Shown piece by piece: positions 21,986-30,673 of a DNA stretch of 64,000 nt. The notes under the pieces are model-generated. The model made no database searches, was not told where the DNA came from, and was given only the letters and a program-made list of their open reading frames with translations. The translations under genes were made by a program, and so were the position numbers. Source of the DNA: Rhodocyclales bacterium (GTDB lineage Bacteria; Pseudomonadota; Gammaproteobacteria; Burkholderiales; Rhodocyclaceae); NCBI GenBank assembly GCA_016235745.1, contig JACRJA010000017.1, positions 1-64,000 on the forward strand. Direction: 5' to 3'. Position 1 is the first letter of the stretch; each line of letters opens with the position of its first letter.

Positions 21986-22012
21986 GCCCGGCCTGGCGCC
22001 GGGCGTTTTCTT
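21986..22012 (+). terminator. Terminator of fbpA
   Basis: GCCCGGC/GCCGGGC stem followed by TTTTCTT, between fbpA and the convergent fbpB stop. Confidence 0.8.
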
Positions 22013-22013
22013 C

Positions 22014-23699
22014 CTAGGCCGTAGCCGGGGCGGGATCGGTCAGAGGCAGCGGGTTTGCCTCGTTCCCGCCCTTTTGGCCGTGGCGGGTGATCTGGCGTGC
22101 GAGCAGCAGCACCGGCCCGAGCGCGACGAGCACGATGGTGAGCGCGGGCAGTCCCAGTTCGGCCAGCCGTTCGTCGGCCGCCAGCGTATGGACACGGGTG
22201 GAGAGCGTGTCGAAGTTGAAGGGGCGCATCACGAGCGTGGCCGGCAGTTCTTTCATCACGTCGACGAACACGAGCAGGGCGGCGGTGAGCAGGCTTTTCG
22301 TCAGAAGCGGCGCGTGGATGCGCGCCAGGGTGCGCCAGGGGCCGCTGCCCAGCGTGCGGGCGGCCTCGTCCAGCGCCGGGCGGATCTTCGCCAGTCCCGC
22401 TTCCACCGTGTGTAGCGCCGTGGCGAGAAAACGCACGAGATAGGCATAGACGAGGCCGGCGAGGCTGCCGGTGATGAGCAGACCCACGGACCAGCCGAAG
22501 AGCTCGCGCAGCCGGGCGGCGAGCAGGTTGTCGAGCGCGGCCGCGGGCAGCAGCACGCCCACGGCGATGACCACGCCCGGCAGGGCGTAGCCCAGCCCCA
22601 CGAGCCGGTTGAGCAGCCGCGCGAGCGGCGATGGATTGAGCCGCGCGTGGTAGGCGAAGAGAAGCGCCAGGGCGACGGCAAGCAGCGCCGTGAGGCCAGC
22701 AAGCAGCAGGCTGTTGCCGGCGGCACGCCAGAATCGCGGGTCGACGGTCGTCGAGGGCTCGCGCAGGCTCATCGTCAGCAGCAGCACGGCCGGCAGCAGG
22801 AAGCCCAACACCACTGGCAGGGCGCACACGCAGGCGGCCAGCGCCGCGCGCCAGCCGGCAAGCCGCGTGCGCGGCGCGCCAGCGTGATGCCTGCCGCCGT
22901 CGAACTTCGCCCGCCGCCGGCTGGTCTGTTCGAGCCACAGCAAGAGGAGCACGAAACCCACGAGCATCGCGGCAAGCTGAGCCGCCGCCACCCGGTCTCC
23001 CAGGGAATACCAGGTGCGGAAAATGCCCGTGGTGAAGGTCGGGATGCCGAAATAGGCCACGGTGCCATAGTCGGCGAGCGCCTCCATGAGCGCCAGCGCC
23101 GTGCCGGCGGCGATCGCCGGACGGGCGAGCGGCAGGCTCACCCGCCAGAAAGTGCGCCAGGGGGAGGCCCCGAGCGTGCGGGCGGCTTCGTGCATGGCGG
23201 CGCTGCGCTCCAGGAACGCCGTGCGCGTGAGCAGGTAAACGTAAGGGTAGAGCGCGAGCACGAGGATGGCTACGGCCCCGCCCAGCGAGCGGATGGGCGG
23301 AAACCAGTATTCCCGCACGCCCCAGCCGGTGAGGTCGCGCAGCGCGCTTTGCAGCGCACCGCTCACCTGCAAAAAGTCGGTGTAGGCGTAGGCCATCACG
23401 TAGGCCGGCATGGCGAACGGAAGGATCAGCGCCCACTCCAGCACGCGCCGCCCGGGAAACTCGTGCGCGGCGGTGAGCCAGGCGCAGCTCACCCCTACGG
23501 CCACCGTGCCCAGCGCCACGCCCAGCGCGATCCAGCCGGTATTGGCGAGGTATTCGGGCAAGACGGTGCGCAAGAGATGGGCCCAGATCTCGCCCGTGCT
23601 CGGCTGCAGCAGCTGCGCGAGCACGCTTGCCAGCGGCACCAGCGGGAGCAGGGCCAAGAGGGTGGCGAGCAGGGTCAGGAAAGAAAAGGACCGGTGCAT
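22014..23699 (-). CDS. fbpB: Iron(III) ABC transporter, fused permease
   Basis: 561 residues with about twelve hydrophobic segments, the two-halved FbpB/AfuB permease. Each half holds the inner-membrane transport signature with an EAA-like loop (EAARTLGASPWRTFWRVSLP and the second-half counterpart DEAARTLGSGPWRTLARIHA). It moves Fe(III) across the inner membrane. Starts at 23699 or at in-frame ATGs up to 23726 are all possible; 23699 is the best match to homologues. It is convergent with fbpA and divergent from fbpC. Confidence 0.93.
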   Translation of the reverse strand: MHRSFSFLTLLATLLALLPLVPLASVLAQLLQPSTGEIWAHLLRTVLPEYLANTGWIALGVALGTVAVGVSCAWLTAAHEFPGRRVLEWALILPFAMPAYVMAYAYTDFLQVSGALQSALRDLTGWGVREYWFPPIRSLGGAVAILVLALYPYVYLLTRTAFLERSAAMHEAARTLGASPWRTFWRVSLPLARPAIAAGTALALMEALADYGTVAYFGIPTFTTGIFRTWYSLGDRVAAAQLAAMLVGFVLLLLWLEQTSRRRAKFDGGRHHAGAPRTRLAGWRAALAACVCALPVVLGFLLPAVLLLTMSLREPSTTVDPRFWRAAGNSLLLAGLTALLAVALALLFAYHARLNPSPLARLLNRLVGLGYALPGVVIAVGVLLPAAALDNLLAARLRELFGWSVGLLITGSLAGLVYAYLVRFLATALHTVEAGLAKIRPALDEAARTLGSGPWRTLARIHAPLLTKSLLTAALLVFVDVMKELPATLVMRPFNFDTLSTRVHTLAADERLAELGLPALTIVLVALGPVLLLARQITRHGQKGGNEANPLPLTDPAPATA

Positions 23700-23723
23700 G
23701 ATCGTCCCATACATCGAATCGTA

Positions 23724-23750
23724 CATTATAATGAGAATCGATCTATTTTA
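23724..23750. promoter_or_regulatory. Divergent fbpB/fbpC control region with Fur-box-like site
   Basis: TATAAT (23727-23732, plus strand) overlaps AATGAGAATCGATCTATT. The left half AATGAGAAT matches the Fur half-site well; the right half is weaker. Position on the -10 fits repression by iron. Confidence 0.5.
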
Positions 23751-23761
23751 AGCGAGGAAGG

Positions 23762-24814
23762 ATGAAGGTGTCGGCGGCTCTGGAAATCCGTGGCTTGCAT
23801 CACGCCTACGGTGCGCACGCCGTGGTGCGCGATTTGTCGCTGTCTTTGCCGGCGGGCACGATCGGGGCTCTGCTCGGCGCCAGCGGCTGCGGCAAGACGA
23901 CGGTGCTGCGCTGCGTGGCCGGCTTCGAGACGCCCCAGCGCGGCGACATCTTTCTCGATGGCCGGCCCGTGACCCGCCCGGGCCTGATGGTACCGCCGCA
24001 GCAGCGCCGCATCGGCATGGTGTTCCAGGATCACGCCCTTTTTCCGCACCTCACCGTCGCCCAGAACGTCGCCTTCGGCCTGCGGGGGCTGGACCGGCGG
24101 GCGCAGGCGCGGCGCGTGGCCGAGATGCTGGAGGTGGTAGGCCTGAGCGCCTGGGCCGATGCCTGGCCGCATCAGCTCTCGGGCGGGCAGCAGCAGCGGG
24201 CGGCGCTCGCCCGGGCGCTGGCACCGCAGCCGGCGCTGCTGCTGCTCGACGAGCCTTTCTCCAGCCTCGACGAGGCGTTGCGCGCGCGCCTGGCGCACGA
24301 GGTACGGGCTTTGTTGCGCGAGCGCGGCATGACGGCGCTGGTGGTGACCCACGACCAGCACGAGGCCTTCGCCATGGCCGACGCCATCGGCCTGATGCAC
24401 CAAGGGTGCATCGAGCAGTGGGGCAGCCCCGAGGCGCTCTATCGCGCGCCAGCCACGCGATACGCCGCGAGTTTCGTCGGCGAAGGGGTCTTCCTGCGCG
24501 GACGTCTCGCGGGGGAAGGGGAAGTCGAGACCGCCCTGGGTCGCCTGCCGGTGGTCTTCGCCGGAGAAGGAGCGGCCGCGGCGGGGCACGGCAGCGTGGA
24601 GGTGCTGCTGCGGCCGGAAGACGTGCAGCTGGAGGCGTCCTCGATCGTGCGCGCGCGCGTGGTGGATGTCCTTTTTCGCGGGGCGCAGTGCCGCCTTACG
24701 CTGCGGCTGTCTTCCGGCGAAGACGTCTTCGCCCTGGCCGAGGTGGCGCCGCTTGTGGGCGAGACGGTGGGGGTAACGGTGCGTCGGGGGAATTTCCGCG
24801 CCTTCGCCGGATAA
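23762..24814 (+). CDS. fbpC: Iron(III) ABC transporter, ATP-binding protein
   Basis: 350 residues. Walker A GASGCGKTT (39-47), Q-loop region GMVFQDHALFPH, signature LSGGQQQR, Walker B ALLLLDEPFSSLD and the H-loop VVTHDQHEA form a complete ATPase. The C-terminal ~110 residues are a TOBE-type regulatory domain (VEVLLRPEDVQLE). GAGGAAGG precedes the ATG. It energises the FbpB permease, and the promoter overlaps a Fur-like site shared with fbpB. Confidence 0.95.
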   Translation: MKVSAALEIRGLHHAYGAHAVVRDLSLSLPAGTIGALLGASGCGKTTVLRCVAGFETPQRGDIFLDGRPVTRPGLMVPPQQRRIGMVFQDHALFPHLTVAQNVAFGLRGLDRRAQARRVAEMLEVVGLSAWADAWPHQLSGGQQQRAALARALAPQPALLLLDEPFSSLDEALRARLAHEVRALLRERGMTALVVTHDQHEAFAMADAIGLMHQGCIEQWGSPEALYRAPATRYAASFVGEGVFLRGRLAGEGEVETALGRLPVVFAGEGAAAAGHGSVEVLLRPEDVQLEASSIVRARVVDVLFRGAQCRLTLRLSSGEDVFALAEVAPLVGETVGVTVRRGNFRAFAG

Positions 24815-24840
24815 AAAAACGCCCGCACGGGGCGGGCGTT
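24813..24840 (-). terminator. Terminator of the phasin-like gene
   Basis: ACGCCCGC/GCGGGCGT hairpin followed on the minus strand by seven T residues, between convergent fbpC and the 101-residue gene. Confidence 0.85.
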
Positions 24841-24879
24841 AACTCCATCGAGATGGAGAGGGAGGGAGACAAGATTCGG

Positions 24880-25185
24880 TCAGGCGGCGCGGCTGCGTTC
24901 GAGCATTTTTTCGCTGGCGCGCAATAGATCGGTGGCCGCGCGCAGGGGCATGGTCATGAGGCGATGCTGCAGGCGCAGCCAGCTGGTGATCGGGTGCAGG
25001 CGCTGCGATTCGGCTTCGGCCAGGCGGTGGAATTCGTTCCAGGCGGTTTGCCAGTAGAGGGATGAGCCGATCCAGCCGGTGGCCAGCGTGGCCCGGCGCA
25101 CGGCCTCGGCCCATAGCGCCTGGGCGCGCTCTTCGGGCAGGCCGTACTGCTTGGCAAACCAGGGCAGGAGTTTGGGTGCTTTCAT
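24880..25185 (-). CDS. Small helical protein, possibly phasin-like
   Basis: 101 residues from ATG 25185, preceded by AAGGAAC. It is predicted wholly helical (LPEERAQALWAEAVRRATLA, WNEFHRLAEAESQRLHPITS, RAATDLLRASEKMLERSRAA). No signal peptide or membrane segment is seen. Function is not recognised with certainty. Its upstream region holds three TGC/GCA palindromes like those bound by PHB regulators (PhaR/PhbF), and amphipathic helical proteins of this size can coat polyhydroxyalkanoate granules, so a phasin-like role is a reasonable inference only. Confidence 0.55.
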   Translation of the reverse strand: MKAPKLLPWFAKQYGLPEERAQALWAEAVRRATLATGWIGSSLYWQTAWNEFHRLAEAESQRLHPITSWLRLQHRLMTMPLRAATDLLRASEKMLERSRAA

Positions 25186-25231
25186 CGCTCGTTCCTTGCC
25201 GCTTCGTGGGCGGCGATTCCGTTTCGCGGCA

Positions 25232-25391
25232 TGTTGTGCCGCAACACACGCTCGCATTATCGTGCTCCGGGCGGCAGAATGCAAGGGCGGCTTACTTTTT
25301 GTTGCACTGCCGCAACGCCGTGCATCAAGGGTCGTCTGAATTCCAACCGGGCTTTTTTATGAGATGTTCTATTTGATGCTGCACTGCAGCA
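25232..25391. promoter_or_regulatory. Three TGC/GCA palindromes in the divergent region
   Basis: TGTTGTGCCGCAACA (25232-25246), GTTGCACTGCCGCAAC (25301-25316) and the perfect palindrome TGCTGCACTGCAGCA (25377-25391). They resemble the TGC-N-GCA sites of PhaR/PhbF repressors of polyhydroxybutyrate granule genes. They lie between the 101-residue gene and uvrD. Confidence 0.45.
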
Positions 25392-25474
25392 AAAGTTCCC
25401 GGCTGCCGAACTTCGTCGAGAACGGTACAATCGGGGCCGGAAGAAAACGCCGGCACGCAGCCGGAGGACGCACG

Positions 25475-27661
25475 ATGCACGAGGTTTTGCAGGGACTCAA
25501 TCCGGAACAGCGCGCGGCGGTGACCCTGCCGCCGCAGCACGCTCTCATCCTGGCCGGGGCAGGCTCGGGCAAAACCCGGGTGCTCACGAGCCGCATCGCC
25601 TGGCTGCTGGAGACGGGCGAGGCGGAGCCGCACGAGATCATGGCGGTGACCTTTACCAACAAGGCGGCGCGCGAAATGGCTTCGCGCCTGGCGGGGCTCT
25701 TGCCCGAGGCGCGGCGCCCGGGCCTGCGCCGCATGTGGGTGGGCACCTTCCACGCGCTGGCGAACCGCCTGCTGCGCATCCATCACCAGGCTGCCGGCTT
25801 GCCGCAGATGTTCCAGATCCTGGATACGGCCGATCAGCTCTCGGCCCTCAAGCGCCTGCTCAAGCGGCTCAACGTCTCCGAGCAGAGTGCGCCGCCGCGC
25901 GAGCTGCTCTCCTTCATCAACGCGCACAAGGAGCAGGGGCTGCGTCCGGACAAGGTGGCGGCCGAGTCGCGCCGCGCCGAGCGGTTTTTGCCGCTGTGGC
26001 AGGAGTACGAAGCGCAGTGCCAGCGCGAGGGGGTGGTGGATTTTGCCGAATTGCTTCTGCGCAGCGACGAGCTGCTGGCGCGCGACGAGGCGCTGCGGGC
26101 GCATTACCGCGCGCGCTTCCGGCACGTGCTGGTCGACGAATTCCAGGATACCAACGCCTTGCAATACCGCTGGCTGCAGCGCTTCGCCGCCGATCCGGTC
26201 ACCGGCGAAGCCGGGGCTTTTCTTTTTTGCGTGGGCGACGACGATCAGTCGATCTACGGCTTTCGCGGGGCGCTCGCACGCAACCTCATGCGCTTCGAGC
26301 AGGAATTCCGCGTGCAGGCGGTGATCCGCCTGGAGCGCAACTACCGCTCGCACGGCAACATCCTCGCAGCGGCCAACGCCATCATCGCCCACAATCGCGA
26401 GCGTCTGGGCAAGAACCTGTGGACCGAGGCGGGCGAGGGCGAGCCGATCCGCGTGTTCCAGGCCAGCGACGACGGCACCGAGGCCCGCTTCGTGGCCGAG
26501 GAGATCGGCAACCTCCTGCGCGAGGGCGTCTCGGCGGATCAGATCGCCGTGCTCTATCGGGCGAACGCTCAGTCGCGGGCGCTGGAGCACGCGCTGCTCG
26601 CGGCCGGCATTCCCTACCGCGTCCATGGCGGGCAGCGGTTCTTCGACCGCGCCGAGATCAAGCACGCACTCGCTTACCTGCGGCTAGTGTTGCTGCCCGA
26701 CGACGAAACGGCCTTCCTGCGGGTGGTGAATTTTCCGCCGCGCGGCATCGGGGCGCGTACGCTGGAGGCGCTGGCGGCGCAACGCGACGCATCAACCGGC
26801 ATCAGCGCGGCCGCTGCCCGCCTCCCTGGCCGCTCGGGGGCGGCGCTGCAGGGATTCCTGCAACTCCTCGAACGCCTGCGCGAGCAGACCCGCGAGGCGC
26901 CGCTGCCGGAACTCGTCGAGCGGGTGATCGGCGGTTCGGGGCTGCGCACGCACTACGCCGCCGAGCGCGACGGGGCTGACCGGCTGGAGAACCTCGACGA
27001 ACTGGTGAGCGCGGCGAGCGATTTCGTCACCCAGATGGCGCTCGAAGGGATCGAAGCGCAGGGACACGAGATGCTCGCCCTCTTCCTGCAGCACGCCGCG
27101 CTCGAATCAGGCGAGCAGCAGGCCGAGGCGGGGAAGGCGGCGGTGCAGCTGATGACGGTGCACGCCTCCAAGGGGCTGGAATTCGACGTCGTCTTCCTCA
27201 CCGGGCTGGAGGAAGGACTCTTTCCGCACCAGAACAGCCTCTACGCCGAGGGCGGGGTGGAAGAAGAGCGGCGATTGATGTACGTGGCGGTGACCCGCGC
27301 GAGGAAGCGTCTCTATCTTTCATGGTCCGACCTCCGCATGCTGCACGGGCAGACCGAATACCATCAGCCTTCACGCTTCCTCGAGGAGATCCCGCCGGAG
27401 CTGCTGTTGTGGCTCAACGCCAAGCGCCGTGAGCAAAGAACGGCGGCTTCGGCACCGCCGCGCGCTCCCGTTTCCTCGCCGGCGATGGCAGCGGGCAATG
27501 GCTGGCGCAGCGGCGAGCGCGTGCGCCATCCCAAGTTCGGCGAAGGGGTGATTCTGGCGGTGGAAGGGGCCGGGGCGCACGCGCAGGCGAGCGTGAAGTT
27601 CGGCGCCGAGGTGGGGGTCAAGCGGCTGCTGCTGTCGGTGGCGCCGCTCGAGCGGCTCTAG
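25475..27661 (+). CDS. uvrD: DNA helicase II (UvrD/PcrA)
   Basis: 728 residues from ATG 25475, with GGAGGA upstream. Superfamily 1A helicase used in nucleotide-excision and mismatch repair. Motif I is GAGSGKT (28-34), motif Ia VTFTNKAAREMASRL, motif II LVDEFQDTN, motif III GDDDQSIYGFRGA, motif IV ERNYRSHGNIL, motif V MTVHASKGLEFDVVFLTGLE and motif VI YVAVTRARKRLYL. The C-terminal tail (ERVRHPKFGEGVILAVEG, basic tudor-like) is the UvrD/PcrA RNA polymerase-binding module and distinguishes it from Rep. Its stop overlaps the convergent parA by 4 bases. Confidence 0.95.
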   Translation: MHEVLQGLNPEQRAAVTLPPQHALILAGAGSGKTRVLTSRIAWLLETGEAEPHEIMAVTFTNKAAREMASRLAGLLPEARRPGLRRMWVGTFHALANRLLRIHHQAAGLPQMFQILDTADQLSALKRLLKRLNVSEQSAPPRELLSFINAHKEQGLRPDKVAAESRRAERFLPLWQEYEAQCQREGVVDFAELLLRSDELLARDEALRAHYRARFRHVLVDEFQDTNALQYRWLQRFAADPVTGEAGAFLFCVGDDDQSIYGFRGALARNLMRFEQEFRVQAVIRLERNYRSHGNILAAANAIIAHNRERLGKNLWTEAGEGEPIRVFQASDDGTEARFVAEEIGNLLREGVSADQIAVLYRANAQSRALEHALLAAGIPYRVHGGQRFFDRAEIKHALAYLRLVLLPDDETAFLRVVNFPPRGIGARTLEALAAQRDASTGISAAAARLPGRSGAALQGFLQLLERLREQTREAPLPELVERVIGGSGLRTHYAAERDGADRLENLDELVSAASDFVTQMALEGIEAQGHEMLALFLQHAALESGEQQAEAGKAAVQLMTVHASKGLEFDVVFLTGLEEGLFPHQNSLYAEGGVEEERRLMYVAVTRARKRLYLSWSDLRMLHGQTEYHQPSRFLEEIPPELLLWLNAKRREQRTAASAPPRAPVSSPAMAAGNGWRSGERVRHPKFGEGVILAVEGAGAHAQASVKFGAEVGVKRLLLSVAPLERL

Positions 27662-28437
27662 CCGGCGGTGCGCGCCTCGATCGCCTCGAAGAGGGCGGCG
27701 AATTCCTGCGCCAGGCGGTGCCCCGGTTCGAGCGCGGCGAGCGGCAGGCTCTTCTGGTGCGATTCTTTCACCTTGACCGAGCTCGACAGATACGGTTCGA
27801 GCACCGGCAGCCCCTGGCCGATGAGCGCTTCTACCGCCTGGCGCGGCAAGGTGGCGCGGCTCTGGAACTGGTTGACCACGATGCCCGCCAGTTGCAGCTC
27901 CGGATTGTGGTCGGCGCGGACCTCTTCGAGCGTGTCGAGGAGCTGCAGGAGCGCCCGGCGGGCGAATTCGTCGCAGTCGTAAGGGATCAGGCACCAGCGC
28001 GCGGCGATGAGCGCCGAGCGGGTGTAGAAGTTGAGCGCCGGGGGCGTGTCGATATAGATGCGGTCGAACTGCGCCGCGAGCTCGTGCAGCGCCTCGCGCA
28101 GTTTGAAGATCTTGTAGCGCGATTCGAGCTTGCCCTGCAGCTCTTCGAGCGCCCCGTGCCCGGCGAGGAGGGCGAGGTTCTCGTGCGCCGTGGGCAGCAC
28201 GAATTCCTCGGTGCGCCGCGGGTTGAGCTTGAAGTTGAGCGTCTGGTCGAAAAACTCGGCGAGCGTCGGTTCGGCGCTCTCCGTCGCCTCGCCCAGGAGG
28301 TAGCGCGTGGTGTTCGCCTGCGGATCGAGATCGACCACCAGGGTGCGCAGCCCGCGTCGGGCGGCGATGGCGGCGAGATTGACGGTGATGGTGGATTTCC
28401 CCACTCCGCCTTTTTGGTTGAAGACGACGGTGATCAT
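27658..28437 (-). CDS. ParA-family ATPase (orphan)
   Basis: 259 residues. A deviant Walker A KGGVGKST is at the N-terminus (ITVVFNQKGGVGKSTITVNL), Walker A' VVDLDPQANTT and Walker B RIYIDTPPALN follow. ParA/Soj ATPases position DNA or large complexes by nucleoid-bound gradients. No parB or parS is visible next to it. It is the last gene downstream of flgA-flgM-flgN on the same strand, so roles in plasmid-type partition, or in placing a cellular machine, are both open. Confidence 0.85.
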   Translation of the reverse strand: MITVVFNQKGGVGKSTITVNLAAIAARRGLRTLVVDLDPQANTTRYLLGEATESAEPTLAEFFDQTLNFKLNPRRTEEFVLPTAHENLALLAGHGALEELQGKLESRYKIFKLREALHELAAQFDRIYIDTPPALNFYTRSALIAARWCLIPYDCDEFARRALLQLLDTLEEVRADHNPELQLAGIVVNQFQSRATLPRQAVEALIGQGLPVLEPYLSSSVKVKESHQKSLPLAALEPGHRLAQEFAALFEAIEARTAG

Positions 28438-28507
28438 GGCGGTGCGCTCCGAAAATCGGCCGACACCGGCATTGTGGCAGAAAAAAGCGCTGCCGGCGAC
28501 GGGACGT

Positions 28508-28996
28508 TCAGGCCGAACCGAGCGGGCGGCGGGTGGCAGTGCGCAAGTGGGTGGTGCCGAGCGCGTCGTAGGTGGTAAGGCGCTCCTGGGCGCCGAGGAG
28601 CACGTCGAGCGCCTGCTGGTTCACGGCCAGGCGCTCGCGGATGAAGGTGCCGTTTTCCAGGTTGGCGCGGCGGCAGCGCTCGGCGAGCGCCCGGATGCGT
28701 TCCCACGCCGGGGCGAGCGAGTGTTCCTGCACCCATTCCTGCAGCACGGCGGCGGCTCCCTCGTCCGTCTTGCCGGTACTTTTGGCCGCGAGCAGCAGTT
28801 TCTGCCGGCCGCAGTTCTGTAGCGTTTCCGCTACGCGGTTCTTCTCTTCCACGGCCGCGGCGATCGCTTCGGCCTCGCCGGCGAGCAGCGCCCGGCGCTC
28901 CGCTTCGAGCACGGCAAGGAAACGCTCGAGCGCGCGCTCTTCCTGCGCGAGCAGCTGCGACATTAGGGCGAGGACGGCGGGCGGCAGGCTCATCAT
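28508..28996 (-). CDS. flgN: Flagellar export chaperone FlgN
   Basis: 162 residues, largely helical (LLAQEERALERFLAVLEAER, FlgN-type coiled coil). FlgN holds the hook-filament junction proteins FlgK and FlgL for export; both genes are in this cluster. The ATG overlaps the flgM stop (ATGA), so the two are coupled. Identity rests on the helical pattern and on position directly after flgM. Confidence 0.85.
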   Translation of the reverse strand: MMSLPPAVLALMSQLLAQEERALERFLAVLEAERRALLAGEAEAIAAAVEEKNRVAETLQNCGRQKLLLAAKSTGKTDEGAAAVLQEWVQEHSLAPAWERIRALAERCRRANLENGTFIRERLAVNQQALDVLLGAQERLTTYDALGTTHLRTATRRPLGSA

Positions 28997-29310
28997 CCCT
29001 CACGCGCGAGCAGGCCGCGCATTTCGGCGAGCAGGCCGTCGGCAATGCGCTCGGGGTCGACGCGGAAACGCCCGTCGCGGATCGCCTGCGAGAGTTCCTG
29101 TACCCGGGCCGAATCGATCTCGGGCGTGCTTTCCATGGCGCTTTCCCCTTGCGCGAGCAGGTTTGCCAGGCGCGAGACGGCGACCGTATCATCGCCGGCG
29201 CCAGCCGCTTCGCCCGTCGGGGCATTGGGCAGCTTGGTGCCGCTCGTGCTCGACGGCCGCAGGATCTCGGCGCCGCCCGTCGCCGGCGGGGTGGGGGTAC
29301 CGATTTTCAT
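28993..29310 (-). CDS. flgM: Anti-sigma-28 factor FlgM
   Basis: 105 residues. The disordered Pro/Gly/Thr-rich N-terminal half (MKIGTPTPPATGG...) and the helical C-terminal half (VQELSQAIRDGRFRVDPERI, ADGLLAE) match FlgM, which holds sigma-28 (FliA) inactive until it is exported through the completed hook-basal body. A sigma-28-like promoter lies upstream. It sits between flgA and flgN. Confidence 0.92.
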   Translation of the reverse strand: MKIGTPTPPATGGAEILRPSSTSGTKLPNAPTGEAAGAGDDTVAVSRLANLLAQGESAMESTPEIDSARVQELSQAIRDGRFRVDPERIADGLLAEMRGLLAREG

Positions 29311-29347
29311 GGCCAGTCCTCATCCGTCCAATGGCATCTTGAATGAG

Positions 29348-29375
29348 ATTACGGCAGGTGCGACGGGAAACTTTA
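29348..29375 (-). promoter_or_regulatory. sigma-28 (FliA) promoter of flgMN
   Basis: On the minus strand TAAAGTTT, 12 bases, then GCCGTAAT. The flagellar sigma consensus is TAAAGTTT-N11-GCCGATAA. It lies about 40 bases before flgM, giving the usual feedback of FlgM on its own sigma factor. Confidence 0.6.
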
Positions 29376-29382
29376 GCATTTT

Positions 29383-30078
29383 TCAGGGGTTGATGAGGAC
29401 CGAACCGTCGGGCTGCGCCTGTCCCGACACTACGCGCCCGCCCTCGAGCCGCACGCGCACCGTCTCGCCCGGCGCGGCACGGTTGAGCGCTTTACCGCGG
29501 TTCTCCACCACGAAGCCCGGCCCGGCGACGCGCACTGCCACCTCCATGCCAGGCGAGACCACGTCGGGCAGCACCAGCTGGCTCTGGCGCAGGGGCTGGC
29601 CCGCGGCCACGCTCGCGCGCAGGCGCGCGCCCACCGCACGGGAAGCATCCAGCACCACGTCTTCCGGCAGCGCCGTGAGCTCCCCTTCCTCGCGCCGCAG
29701 ATCGTCGGGCGAGAGGATCTGCCCCGAGCGCAGCGGCCGCGCGCTCTGGTAATAGGCGCCGAACACCGCCACCCGGGCGGTGAGATAGGCCGTCCACGGC
29801 GCGGGCTCGGCGCAGCGCACGCCCACCGCCACCCGCCCCCACAGCCGCACGTTTTCCGGCACGAAGGCTTCCAGCTTACGGCAAGGGGGGAGCTGGTTGT
29901 AAGGATCGAAGGGGTCGACCTCGATCTGCACCTGCCCCGGCAGCCCCGCCGTGGCCTGCTGCAAGAAGGCGCGCACCGTCTGTTCCACCGCCTGCGGTTC
30001 CTGCCGCGCCAGGGCCGTACCGAAGCTCAGGGCAAGCGCGGCGAGGCAGAGAAAGGGGAAGAGACGGGTGGCGTTCAT
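29383..30078 (-). CDS. flgA: Flagellar P-ring assembly chaperone FlgA
   Basis: 231 residues from ATG 30078. A signal peptide (LFPFLCLAALALSFGTALA) directs it to the periplasm, where it helps FlgI form the P ring. The C-terminal SAF/beta-clip domain contains RSGQILSPDDLRREEGELTA, VGARLRASVAAGQPL and VVENRGKALNRAAPGETVRV. It is divergent from flgB. Confidence 0.95.
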   Translation of the reverse strand: MNATRLFPFLCLAALALSFGTALARQEPQAVEQTVRAFLQQATAGLPGQVQIEVDPFDPYNQLPPCRKLEAFVPENVRLWGRVAVGVRCAEPAPWTAYLTARVAVFGAYYQSARPLRSGQILSPDDLRREEGELTALPEDVVLDASRAVGARLRASVAAGQPLRQSQLVLPDVVSPGMEVAVRVAGPGFVVENRGKALNRAAPGETVRVRLEGGRVVSGQAQPDGSVLINP

Positions 30079-30201
30079 GGGCCGCAGTTCTAACACGGAT
30101 CGGCAAGCCCGGCAATCCTTGCCGGCAGGCAAGCGCGGATTTGCCGGGAGGAATCCCCGATGTTCCGCCCTTTGCCTTGACGGCAAGGGACTTATCCTGA
30201 C

Positions 30202-30217
30202 AGGCATGGAAACTGCT
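30202..30217 (+). promoter_or_regulatory. sigma-54-like promoter of the flgB operon
   Basis: AGGCATGGAAACTGCT has GG (30203-30204) and GC (30215-30216) at the exact -24/-12 spacing of ten bases between the two dinucleotides. It lies 34 bases before flgB. Class II flagellar genes are often sigma-54 dependent. Confidence 0.6.
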
Positions 30218-30249
30218 TATGACTCGTCGTCCCAAACCGGAGGATGACC

Positions 30250-30651
30250 ATGCTGGAAAAACTCGAACAAGCCCTCGCCTTTCAGCGCCAGGCGCTCGAA
30301 GTGCAGGCGCGGCGTCAGCAGCTCATCGCCTCGAACATCGCCAACGCCGACACGCCCGGGTACAAGGCGCGCGACCTCGACTTCCGCGCCGCCCTCACCA
30401 AAGCCCAGTCGAGCCGCAGCGCGCCGGGGCTGAAGCAAACCGACCCCGAGCACCTCTCGACCGGAGGAAACGATCCGCTCGCCAGATACGAAGGCTATCG
30501 CAGCGAAGTGCAATCGGCCGTGGATGGCAACACCGTCGACATGGACCAGGAGCGCACGGCTTTTGCCGAGACGGCGTTTCACTATGAGGCGAGCCTGAAC
30601 TTCATCAACCGGCTGCTCAAAGGCATGCGCACCGCCATCACCGGGCAGTGA
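30250..30651 (+). CDS. flgB: Flagellar basal-body rod protein FlgB
   Basis: 133 residues. GGAGG (30239-30243) directly abuts an earlier ATG, so the ATG at 30250 is preferred, six bases after it. Motifs: RQQLIASNIANADTPGYKAR (the rod-protein signature) and the C-terminal ETAFHYEASLNFINRLLKGM. It is the proximal rod component, and begins a run of eleven flg genes on the plus strand. Confidence 0.96.
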   Translation: MLEKLEQALAFQRQALEVQARRQQLIASNIANADTPGYKARDLDFRAALTKAQSSRSAPGLKQTDPEHLSTGGNDPLARYEGYRSEVQSAVDGNTVDMDQERTAFAETAFHYEASLNFINRLLKGMRTAITGQ

Positions 30652-30673
30652 GTGAATTCGCAGGGAGATCGTC

